A stretch of 64,000 nt of DNA from an uncultured Rhizobiaceae group bacterium (GTDB lineage: Bacteria; Pseudomonadota; Alphaproteobacteria; Rhizobiales; Rhizobiaceae). The stretch lies in contig CALHCF010000007.1 in NCBI GenBank assembly GCA_937930635.1, positions 271,514 to 335,513 on the forward strand. The letters are read 5' to 3'. Each line of letters starts with the position of its first letter. Position 1 is the stretch's first letter. Below the pieces are notes generated by a model. The model was not told the origin of the DNA and made no database searches. It saw only the letters and a list, made by a program, of their open reading frames with translations. The position numbers and the translations under genes were made by a program. This document shows positions 9,974 to 18,066 of the stretch, piece after piece.

Positions 9974-10425
9974 CTTATCTGCCGTTCATTCTGTTTACGG
10001 TATTTACCAATGCCGCCGCCCAGATCATGCTCAAACAGGGCATGATTACACTCGGCCCCGTTGGCAATGACGGCCCCACCACGGCGCTGTCCCTGATCAC
10101 GATGCTGTTTAAGGTGGTGTTTCACCCCTGGGTTTTTGCCGGTCTGTGCACATTTGTCATCTCCATGGCGTCTCACCTGTATGTCCTCTCCAAAGTGGAA
10201 CTTTCGTTTGCCTATCCGTTTCTCAGCCTGGCCTATGTGGTCGTTGCTGTGACGGCCTGGCTGCTGTTTTCAGAAGATCTGAATCCATGGCGGCTGGCCG
10301 GAATTGCCCTGATTTGCATCGGCACGGTTCTGATTGCCCAAGGTGGGTCAGCGGAGAGCGCTCCAGGTCAAAATAATACAGCAGCAACCTCCCCCGGGGC
10401 TGAAGCAAAGAAGGAAAGCGTCTGA
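9970..10425 (+). CDS. small EamA/SMR-type (ArnE/ArnF-like) four-helix transporter
   Basis: This 151-residue protein has four membrane helices and a hydrophilic, alanine- and glutamate-rich tail after residue 125. The opening NAAAQIMLKQG and the middle SFAYPFLSLAYVVVAV stretch are typical of half-size drug/metabolite transporters such as ArnE/ArnF, which flip undecaprenyl-phosphate-aminoarabinose. It overlaps the DprE1-like gene by four bases and the next gene by one. Inference: it moves the lipid-linked sugar made by this operon across the inner membrane, a job attributed to other small proteins in mycobacteria. Substrate specificity is not visible in sequence. Confidence 0.75.
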   Translation: MTYLPFILFTVFTNAAAQIMLKQGMITLGPVGNDGPTTALSLITMLFKVVFHPWVFAGLCTFVISMASHLYVLSKVELSFAYPFLSLAYVVVAVTAWLLFSEDLNPWRLAGIALICIGTVLIAQGGSAESAPGQNNTAATSPGAEAKKESV

Positions 10426-11441
10426 TGAAGCATATTCTATTTGGCGGTGATGGTTTTGTTGGCCGCGTGCTGGCGGCGAAACTTGCCAATGAAGGTGAAA
10501 CCGTGATCGTGGCGGATATCAACCAGGGCGCGTGCGCGCATTACGCAAAATGCGAGTGGGTGCACCTGGACGTTACCCAGAAAACCGATTTCGGGAAAAT
10601 TGATATCGCTGCGGAAGATGCAGTCTACAACCTGTCGGCCAAGATGCTGTCGCCCATCGTTACACGGGCCGAACGGCACGATTTTTTCTGGCCCGTCAAC
10701 TACTACGGGACGCTGAACATCCTCGAAGCAATGGAAAAGGCCGGTGCCACCAATCTCGTCCATTTCACCACCGACATGATCTACGGGCACACCAAAACGG
10801 TGCCCATGTATGAAGACCATCCGGTTCACCCCCTGGGCGAATATGGCGAGAGCAAGCTGGAAACCGAAAACCTTTCTGCCAAATGGCGCGCTGAGAAGGG
10901 GTTCAACATCTCCCTTTTCCGCCCCCGCCTCATCATCGGCCCCGGCCGTTTGGGAATTTTGGAAAAACTGTTCAAGCTCGTCGACCATCACCTCCCAGTG
11001 CCCATGATCGGGTCTGGAAAAAACCCCTATCAGTTCATTTCAGTTTTCGACTGTGCAGATGCTGCCTATCTTGCCTGGAAGGTCGGTTTTCCAAACGAGG
11101 CTTACAATCTGGGTTCAAAAAACCCACCCTCCGTGCGCAAGCTTTTGGGGCGCCTCATTGAAGAAGCGGGAAGCAAGTCAATCCTGATCCCAACCCCGGG
11201 ATGGGCTGTCAAACGAACACTCGATCTGCTTGATCTGATAAACTTTCCAATCATGGATCCCGAACAATACCTGATTGCCGACGAGGAGTGCCTTCTCGAC
11301 TGTTCAAAGGCTGAACGGGAGTTGGGCTGGCAGGCGCGGTATAGCGATGATGATATGCTGGTGGCGGCCTATCGCGAATATCGCCAGAAAATTGATGGCG
11401 AGAAAGCCAGCGACACCAATAGCCTGAAAAAGGCAGCCTGA
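10425..11441 (+). CDS. NAD(P)-dependent epimerase/dehydratase (extended SDR)
   Basis: This 338-residue protein has an N-terminal Rossmann fold (FGGDGFVGRVLAAKLA, a GxxGxxG variant) and an extended-SDR body with the catalytic-like YGESKLETE (Y-x-x-x-K) near residue 142. It shares the TGATG junction with the preceding gene and has AAGGAA upstream. In this operon it may act on the keto sugar made by the DprE1-like enzyme, although mycobacterial DprE2 is a short-chain, not an extended, SDR. It could equally make another nucleotide sugar or a lactone-type intermediate. Confidence 0.75.
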   Translation: MKHILFGGDGFVGRVLAAKLANEGETVIVADINQGACAHYAKCEWVHLDVTQKTDFGKIDIAAEDAVYNLSAKMLSPIVTRAERHDFFWPVNYYGTLNILEAMEKAGATNLVHFTTDMIYGHTKTVPMYEDHPVHPLGEYGESKLETENLSAKWRAEKGFNISLFRPRLIIGPGRLGILEKLFKLVDHHLPVPMIGSGKNPYQFISVFDCADAAYLAWKVGFPNEAYNLGSKNPPSVRKLLGRLIEEAGSKSILIPTPGWAVKRTLDLLDLINFPIMDPEQYLIADEECLLDCSKAERELGWQARYSDDDMLVAAYREYRQKIDGEKASDTNSLKKAA

Positions 11442-11485
11442 CTTCAAGTCTACTCGCTTGAATCAGCCTCTTAAGGAAAACTGTA

Positions 11486-12970
11486 ATGTTGTTGAAAAAA
11501 CGCAAGAAACCTGAACCTCAACAGGAAAACCACGCGGCTGCTGCCCTGGCTGCATCGCCCGTGGCACACGACATTCCACATCCTGACCTGATCTCGGTTG
11601 AAGAGGCCAAGGCGATGGACCTGGATCAGATGACCGAGCTGTTCATGAACCATCTCAATCCGGGTCAGTATCATTTCATGAAGCTTCTGGGCTTTCACAA
11701 GGTGAAGATCGAGAAGGCTGAGGGTGTCTGGTACACCGATCAGAACGGTCGCAAAATTCTGGATTTCTTTGGCGGCTTTGGTTCGCTTGCATTTGGTCAC
11801 AACCATCCGCGTATTCTCGCCGCCCGCAAAAAATTTCAGGATGAGAACCGACACGAAATCGCCATGGCGTTTCTGTCGCAATACGCTGCCGCCCTCGCCC
11901 ATAACCTGGCAGAGATAGCGCCCGGCGATCTGGACATGGTGTTTCTGGGTTCCTCCGGTTCCGAAGCAATGGAAGCAGCCATCAAGGTTGCCGAACGCGC
12001 CCAGGGCCCAAAGCGGGCCAAGGTTCTTTATGCGCAAAACGCTTTCCACGGAAAAACCAAAGGCGTGTTGTCGATCACGGACTCAACGCTTTACCAATCC
12101 GAATTCAAACTGGTCGAAGACGTTACAAAAGTACCCTTTGGCGATCTCGATGCCATCCGTCATGCACTGGAAGGCGACCCACAGATCGGCATTGTCTGCC
12201 TTGAAACCATTCAGGGCGGCGGTGGCATTATCGAAGCACCCGCCGAGTTCTGGCAGGGGCTTCGCGCGCTGTGCGATGAAAAGGACGTGCTCTGGGTAGC
12301 CGACGAGGTTCAGTGCGGCACAGGCCGTTCTGGCCGTTTCTTCGCCTTTGAACATTATGGGGTCGTGCCGGATGTGACGGCTCTGGCAAAATCTCTGGGC
12401 GGCGGCAAATGCGCCATGGCCGCAATGATTGCCCGCAAACCGATCTATATGAAAGCCTATGGCAAGCCCAACACTGCGCTAATTCATGGGCCAGCCACCT
12501 TCGGCGGAATTGGCGAAGCCTGTATCACGGCCATCGAAGGTCTCAATGTCATGTATGACGACCAGCTGATGAAAAATGCTGCCGAAGTTGGAGGCCATCT
12601 GAAATCGGAACTCCAGCGATTGATGGCGAAATATCCCAAACTCATCAAAGATGTCCGGGGCCGTGGCTTTATGCTTGGACTGGAGTTTCAGAACTTTTCA
12701 AAAACGATGCCTCTTGCCGTGCGCCCTGCCCTGGCGGTTCTCGACGACAAGCTGAAGGGATCTCTGCCAGGCTTTATCGGTTCGGCGCTGCTGCGCGATC
12801 ACAATGTTCTGGTGGCCTTTACCGAGTACAATCGCAATGTTGTGCGCCTGCAACCACCTCTGATTACAACACGCGAGAATGTCGACACCTTCATCACAGC
12901 ACTTGATACAGTTCTGGCTGGCGGAGTGACGAAGATTGTCTCCAATTTTGTGAAATCGCAATGGAGCTAA
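11486..12970 (+). CDS. class III PLP-dependent aminotransferase
   Basis: The 494 residues form a fold-type I aminotransferase of the acetylornithine/4-aminobutyrate class. Visible are FGGFGSLAFGHNHP near 92, GSSGSEAMEAAIK near 154, the aspartate-containing VADEVQCGTGRSGRFFAFEH near 270 and the PLP-lysine region ALAKSLGGGKCAMAAM near 298. The first 45 residues are a hydrophilic extension. It lies 44 bases after the SDR with a good AAGGA site. Sugar aminotransferases in polysaccharide loci are usually of the DegT family, so a class III enzyme here suggests a different amine donor or a modifying group. Confidence 0.8.
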   Translation: MLLKKRKKPEPQQENHAAAALAASPVAHDIPHPDLISVEEAKAMDLDQMTELFMNHLNPGQYHFMKLLGFHKVKIEKAEGVWYTDQNGRKILDFFGGFGSLAFGHNHPRILAARKKFQDENRHEIAMAFLSQYAAALAHNLAEIAPGDLDMVFLGSSGSEAMEAAIKVAERAQGPKRAKVLYAQNAFHGKTKGVLSITDSTLYQSEFKLVEDVTKVPFGDLDAIRHALEGDPQIGIVCLETIQGGGGIIEAPAEFWQGLRALCDEKDVLWVADEVQCGTGRSGRFFAFEHYGVVPDVTALAKSLGGGKCAMAAMIARKPIYMKAYGKPNTALIHGPATFGGIGEACITAIEGLNVMYDDQLMKNAAEVGGHLKSELQRLMAKYPKLIKDVRGRGFMLGLEFQNFSKTMPLAVRPALAVLDDKLKGSLPGFIGSALLRDHNVLVAFTEYNRNVVRLQPPLITTRENVDTFITALDTVLAGGVTKIVSNFVKSQWS

Positions 12971-12973
12971 GCT

Positions 12974-14176
12974 ATGGACGAGGCGCGCAAGAAGCAGGGC
13001 AACTCACCCGCCGCGTTTCTCGCGCAACGCGGCCTGCCGCTTCTGCGCCCTCTTCTCACTTCCACCAGGCTGGAATATGCCGGATTGATCCTGTTTGCAG
13101 GGTTTCTTGCAGCAATATTTGTGTTCAATATCGTTCGACCCGAATTCAATTGGGACATGGCGGCCTATATCGCCTCATCCCTCAAACTATCAGGCTTGTC
13201 AGCCGCTGATCTGCACGCACAGACCTGGAGCTTGATGCAAGCAAACGCGCCTGCCGAACAGTTTCAAAAACTGACTGCGGGAAATGACTACAACACGCAC
13301 ACCTACAGGCACCCGGAAGCTTTTGCCTCCATGCTTCCGCTTTATGACGTCAAACTGGCTTACGTGTTGGCATTGCATTGGCTGGGCAGGCTGATTGGCC
13401 CGGTTGAGGCAGCAGTCTGGTTAAGCGCCGCAACATCGCTGAGTTTTGGATTGACGTGCCTGTGGTGGATGAGGCGCGCCGAAATCCTGCAGGCCGCTCC
13501 AATAGTTGCCTGCATTATGGTGCTTTGCGGATACTTCTATATGGGAAACATCGCAACACCGGACCTCATGGTCGCCACCTTCTTTATGCTGGGTTGCGAA
13601 CGTTTCTTGCGGGGCAAGGACATACAGGCGGTCGTGCTGGTCTATGGCGCATTTCTGGTTCGCCCGGAAAACATCCTGTTCCTTTTCACCCTGTTGCTGA
13701 CCGCAATTTTATTTCGAATGCGCCTGCTCCCCACCTTGATCGGCTTTCTGGCGGCGGTGGCAGCCTATGTGGGGATCACCTCTGGAACCGACCATCCGGG
13801 CTGGTGGGCGCATTTCTATTTCTCCTGTATCGAAATTCAAAACACGCTTGTCGGTTTCTCACCGCAATTCAGTCCGGCACTCTATGTTCAGGGTGTCGCA
13901 CGGGGCATTTTCGTTTCTCTGCGCGATAACAACTGGATATTGATCTTCGCGCTCGTCCTGCTTGGCTGGTGGCTTCTTGTTCGCAATGGCCGCACAACCC
14001 CGCTGCGCGCAACGGCACTTCTCACAGCACTTGTACTCACCATCATTGGTAAGTTCGTCGTCTTCCCGCTACCGGATGACCGAACCTACATGATGTTGAT
14101 AGTCGCGATGGCCCTGGTGCTTCTTGAAACCTGGAAACCGAATTTCTCAATCTCAAAAGCGCCCGCCGCTAATTGA
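12974..14176 (+). CDS. polytopic membrane protein, probable GT-C-type glycosyltransferase
   Basis: The protein has 400 residues with roughly ten membrane helices. After helix 1 the first large loop carries NWDMAAYIASSLK near residue 57, the acidic residue placement seen in GT-C enzymes that use lipid-phosphate sugars. Later loops carry HTYRHPEAF and FLVRPENILF. No named family was recognised. It is 3 bases downstream of the aminotransferase with GGAG upstream, and it is the last gene of the operon. The natural inference is a transferase that uses the polyprenyl-phosphate-sugar made by this operon on the periplasmic side. A polymerase or transporter is possible. Confidence 0.6.
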   Translation: MDEARKKQGNSPAAFLAQRGLPLLRPLLTSTRLEYAGLILFAGFLAAIFVFNIVRPEFNWDMAAYIASSLKLSGLSAADLHAQTWSLMQANAPAEQFQKLTAGNDYNTHTYRHPEAFASMLPLYDVKLAYVLALHWLGRLIGPVEAAVWLSAATSLSFGLTCLWWMRRAEILQAAPIVACIMVLCGYFYMGNIATPDLMVATFFMLGCERFLRGKDIQAVVLVYGAFLVRPENILFLFTLLLTAILFRMRLLPTLIGFLAAVAAYVGITSGTDHPGWWAHFYFSCIEIQNTLVGFSPQFSPALYVQGVARGIFVSLRDNNWILIFALVLLGWWLLVRNGRTTPLRATALLTALVLTIIGKFVVFPLPDDRTYMMLIVAMALVLLETWKPNFSISKAPAAN

Positions 14177-14180
14177 CCAA

Positions 14181-16781
14181 TTATTTGTCGGTAGCCGGCA
14201 CCCAGGCGGTATGCACGCCATTGCCCGGCTGAGGCTGTTGCGGAGCGGCCTGCTGAGCTTGGGGTGCCTGCTGAACGGGAACGCCCTGTTGAGGCACATA
14301 GACCGGCTGCATAACCTGTTGCATGGGGTGCACGGGCTGCATCGGCTGCATCATCGGAAATACCGGCTGAGGCATCGGGTAGTATTGAACATACCCGCCT
14401 TGTTGCACACCCATCGGCTGCGGCTGCATTACGGGTTGCTGAACCATTTGGGGCGGTGGTGCCGGTTGCGGATAGGGAACCTGTTGCGGAGGTATTCCCG
14501 CCTGTGCCGAAACGGGGGGCATTTGCGGCGACGCCGGTGGCTGAGGCTCTGCCGGAGGAGCTTCGGCGTACGCTGTTTGGGGTTGCGGGGGAACAGCAGG
14601 CGATGGGGCCTGAGATATTTCGGCAGCCAGTGTAGCAGCATCCTGCCCCCTGACCTCATCAGGTTTGCGTTTGAAAATGCGCTCTTTCAAACTCGCAGAA
14701 ACAGTTCTCGGCTCAGCAGATGCTGGTTGCGGATCCGCGACAGGATTTTGAAATCCATCATTGCTGGAATATCCATTACTACTGGAATACCCGTCATCAC
14801 TGGAATAAAGATCACCTTCAAGCCCTGCATCTGAGCGACTTTCGGGATGCGCCGGGGGCATGGAGCCCCGCACCGGCGGTTGCCCGGTTACCTGCGCTGC
14901 GTTGCGAAGAACTCCAAACATAAACGGGATAAGCCCCAGAAATGCGCCGAAGGCCGCACCAACGACACCGCCGCCGGCAACGATGAGTTTACGTTGCGGG
15001 CCTTCTTTTTCCGAAGGTGGCACAGCTCCCGAAATAACACGCGCGCTTTCGGATTTGATGTTTTTCTGCTCGCTGGTTTCTCTGGACCGTAGCAAAACCG
15101 ATTCAAACACCCGTCTGTTGGCTTCAACTTCGCGCTCCAGTTCACGCAGCTTTACCTTTGCAGCGGAGTCGTTAACGGCCGACGCCTTGAGCGTATTGAC
15201 CTCCGACAGAAGGTCCGCCTCACGCGCAACGGCACGTTTGAAGTCTTCCTGTGTGGAACGGATGATGCGCTGGATTTCCTGTGCTATGGCATCGCGGGCA
15301 CTGCGCAACTCTGCTGCGGCTCCAACCCGGTCGGGATGTCGCTGTCCCAAGGTAACATCCAGTCTGTCCAGTCGCGACTTGGCCCGTGAATATTCCACCC
15401 GCAACTGACCAATCGCTGCGGTTTGAAGCGCAGATGGCAACGAACCCGAAATCACGTCGGCAAGATCTGCTTCTGTTGCTAGTTTTGACCGCGTCCGGGC
15501 ATCGCCTGACTGAACCTTGGCCAGCGCCAGTTGTTCATTTAGTCGCGACAACTGAACTTCAGAAACCAGTTTCCCATCGGCATCAACAAGGCCGTTCTCA
15601 GCTCTGTATTTTTCGACCTTCTCTTCTGCATCACGAACACTGTCGCGCAATTCATCGAGGCGTCCGGTCAGATCTTCACTTGCTGAACGGGCGGCTGATG
15701 AACGGGCGCCACTTTCATCCTTGAGATATTTGTCAGCTATCGTGTTGGCGATCAGCGCCGACTTTTGAGGGTCGCGTGTCGATATCCCAATCTGAATTGT
15801 GAAAGTCTGATTGATGCGTCGAATATAGAGGTTCTCATACAGATATTTCTTTGTACTCGATAACCGGTTTTCGCTGCTGCTCTTATCGCCAAATACCAGC
15901 TTGAAAAACTGGCCCATTGCGGAGGTAACTTCACCTTCTCCGTTGAACTCGGGGTCTTCAGACAGATCAAGTTCATCGATAACCGGATCAATCACACTTG
16001 ATGAATTGATAATCCGGACCTGACTCTCAGCGTAAGCAACGGTCGCCTCACTGTTCAGCCCTGTGGGCGTTACCGAATTTTCCAATACCTGCAGGCCGCG
16101 CGGCTCAATCAAAACCTCGGCAATAGCCTGATATTTGTTGGGAAGTGAAAGCGCATAGGCAGCAGCAATGGCCGCCCCGATAAGACCACAGGCGATAATC
16201 AACCACCACGCGTGCAAAACCGCGCCAATAAGCCGGTTGAACGAAAAAACACTTTCGCCACCGTGACCTGCATTCATGACCCCTGCCCCGCTGACAGCCA
16301 TGGTTGACTGTCCTGTCGCAATTCTTGCCGCACCATTGCCTGTTGCAGGAAGATACGGGTCAGAAGCTGTTGCAGTTTCAGGAGTCTGCTGGCTTGCAGC
16401 CCTGCGCAAATCACGAAATTTCGCCTTAAGGCCATCAAGTTCGTTGGAAAGGAAGGCAAGTTGGCCGGATTTACCAGCTGGCGAACCATCCCTACCGCAG
16501 GTCTGACCGAGAGTAACAGCTGCTTCTCTGCCCTGTTCCTGAGCACGTTGAGCAGCCGCAGCAATTTGCATTTCCCGCTCTGCACGGACCTGAGCTTCGC
16601 TAATCGTGTCAAGAAACGATCCCTGCCCCGCGCCAGAAGCTTGTCCAGGATTGCCGGGATCAACCGATCTTCCTTTAGCGGAAAAGAAGCCAGACAGAGA
16701 AGTGTTATCCGCAGCAACAGGTTTCGCTGCGGCAGGACTGGCAGTTTCTCCAGTTCGCTTCTTGAAAATGCGAGACAGCAT
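14181..16781 (-). CDS. GumC/Wzz-type polysaccharide chain-length determinant with proline/glutamine-rich C-terminal tail
   Basis: From the ATG at 16781 (MLSRIFKK) the protein has 866 residues. A hydrophilic N-terminus of about 180 residues comes first. The Wzz domain follows, with a first membrane helix (AWWLIIACGLIGAAIAAAYA) and the periplasmic IEPRGLQVLENS stretch. A long coiled-coil region comes next, then the GNVR-like second helix around KLIVAGGGVVGAAFGAF. Instead of a C-terminal tyrosine-kinase domain there is a tail of about 230 residues, the last 140 dominated by P, Q, A and M. Role: polysaccharide co-polymerase controlling chain length and export. It is convergent with the GT-C gene, stops four bases apart. 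Confidence 0.85.
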   Translation of the reverse strand: MLSRIFKKRTGETASPAAAKPVAADNTSLSGFFSAKGRSVDPGNPGQASGAGQGSFLDTISEAQVRAEREMQIAAAAQRAQEQGREAAVTLGQTCGRDGSPAGKSGQLAFLSNELDGLKAKFRDLRRAASQQTPETATASDPYLPATGNGAARIATGQSTMAVSGAGVMNAGHGGESVFSFNRLIGAVLHAWWLIIACGLIGAAIAAAYALSLPNKYQAIAEVLIEPRGLQVLENSVTPTGLNSEATVAYAESQVRIINSSSVIDPVIDELDLSEDPEFNGEGEVTSAMGQFFKLVFGDKSSSENRLSSTKKYLYENLYIRRINQTFTIQIGISTRDPQKSALIANTIADKYLKDESGARSSAARSASEDLTGRLDELRDSVRDAEEKVEKYRAENGLVDADGKLVSEVQLSRLNEQLALAKVQSGDARTRSKLATEADLADVISGSLPSALQTAAIGQLRVEYSRAKSRLDRLDVTLGQRHPDRVGAAAELRSARDAIAQEIQRIIRSTQEDFKRAVAREADLLSEVNTLKASAVNDSAAKVKLRELEREVEANRRVFESVLLRSRETSEQKNIKSESARVISGAVPPSEKEGPQRKLIVAGGGVVGAAFGAFLGLIPFMFGVLRNAAQVTGQPPVRGSMPPAHPESRSDAGLEGDLYSSDDGYSSSNGYSSNDGFQNPVADPQPASAEPRTVSASLKERIFKRKPDEVRGQDAATLAAEISQAPSPAVPPQPQTAYAEAPPAEPQPPASPQMPPVSAQAGIPPQQVPYPQPAPPPQMVQQPVMQPQPMGVQQGGYVQYYPMPQPVFPMMQPMQPVHPMQQVMQPVYVPQQGVPVQQAPQAQQAAPQQPQPGNGVHTAWVPATDK

Positions 16782-16905
16782 TGTTTTTGACGGAACCTCA
16801 AGCGGGAATACAACAACGGGACCAGAATGCACCGCACCTTACTTACTTATTAACCGACATGGATAACAAAGGATTAATCTCAGCGCCTGACAAGCCTGTT
16901 CCACA

Positions 16906-17976
16906 CTAGTTTGTGGTTTGCTGGATGAGGTCAAAAAATGGCTTGGGGTTCCAGTCGCGATCAAACGGCAGGGGCCGCGCCCGGCCACGATCATTTCTTT
17001 TGAACGTATCGCGTATCCAACTGTAGCGGTCATTCAGTCCCCAGGTGGTAAGGATGCTTGGCGTTACGGATGCTGTCAGTGTTTCGAGAAACTCTCTTGC
17101 CGTCGCTTCTACGGCTCGGTCCCGAACCTGAGGATCGCGTGGCAGTTTCCAGTCAATCACATCAAGCTCCGTCACGGCCACTTTCAGACCCAGGCGTTTC
17201 AACTGCTCGATAAATATGAAGAGATTGTCTTTGCCGATTTTCCGCTCTGCATACAGATGCGCCTGCAAACCAACACCATGGATGGGAATGTTCTTGTCCT
17301 GCAGACGACGAACGATCTTCAACAGGGCGTCCTGCCGGGCTTTCGTACGCGGGCTGGCATCTTCCAGATCATAATCATTGATATAAAGATCAGCCGATGG
17401 ATCGACCAACGCGGCCGCTCGAAACGCAACCTCCACATGGCGCGGCCCCATGACATCGTACCAGACACCTCGGCGCCACGCACCGCCGTTGAGAGGGTCA
17501 TGAGCCACGACTTCATTGACCACATCCCAGCTGGCGATCCGCCCCGCATAGCGGCCCATCACGGTCTCGATATGTTCATTGAGGAAACGTTCAAGATCGC
17601 GTTCAGAACGCACACGATCCAACCATTTGGGATTGAATCCGTACCACAGCAGCGTATGCCCGTGGATCGCTTTTCCGTGTCGTTCGGCGAATTCGATAAT
17701 CTCATCGGCACCGCTGAAATCAAACCGGCGTTTGACATAGCGCAGACTGGCCCACTTCAGCGCATTCATCGGAACAATCACATCAGCATGACGGATGAGC
17801 AGTTCCTTCATTTTGGGTGCTTTGCGAAACGGCTCCAACGCCACAGCAACCCCATAGGGAATCCGCTTGCCTGCCTGCGCAAATTGCGGAACTGAAGCCC
17901 CCGCAGCCAGGGTCGCAGCCGCAGTAAGTTTTAATGCAGAACGCCGCGTTAATGAGTTTGGGTTAATCTTGGGCAG
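16906..17976 (-). CDS. GH10 endo-beta-1,4-xylanase-like glycosidase with Tat signal; non-standard start
   Basis: The catalytic core has both GH10 glutamates: the acid/base in SWDVVNEVV and the nucleophile in VAVTELDV. The nearest GTG (17844) would remove the N-terminus. In the same frame upstream is an excellent twin-arginine signal (LTRRSALKL, alanine-rich hydrophobic run, FAQA cleavage), but no ATG, GTG or TTG lies between it and the in-frame TAG at 17995-17997. A CTG at 17976 with weak GTGGA upstream, or an ATT at 17967, could start translation; a small indel in the sequence is the alternative. Expected product from CTG: 356 residues, exported folded. The setting in an exopolysaccharide locus suggests trimming of the polymer. 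Confidence 0.8.
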   Translation of the reverse strand: MPKINPNSLTRRSALKLTAAATLAAGASVPQFAQAGKRIPYGVAVALEPFRKAPKMKELLIRHADVIVPMNALKWASLRYVKRRFDFSGADEIIEFAERHGKAIHGHTLLWYGFNPKWLDRVRSERDLERFLNEHIETVMGRYAGRIASWDVVNEVVAHDPLNGGAWRRGVWYDVMGPRHVEVAFRAAALVDPSADLYINDYDLEDASPRTKARQDALLKIVRRLQDKNIPIHGVGLQAHLYAERKIGKDNLFIFIEQLKRLGLKVAVTELDVIDWKLPRDPQVRDRAVEATAREFLETLTASVTPSILTTWGLNDRYSWIRDTFKRNDRGRARPLPFDRDWNPKPFFDLIQQTTN

Positions 17977-18066
17977 TTTGAATATCCACTTTGTCTATGG
18001 CACGAGTGCGCATTGCAATAATAACGGCTTGCCGAGCACTTTGTTCCCCCGGATCCGGATAATTTG

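Noticed and set aside
14124..14834. 236-codon plus-strand frame rich in L, R and H
   Set aside because: Shadow of the repetitive P/Q-rich tail of the GumC-like gene; low complexity only.
16918..17895. 325-codon plus-strand open frame
   Set aside because: Antisense to the GH10 gene, whose catalytic motifs are intact; no recognisable protein on the plus strand.
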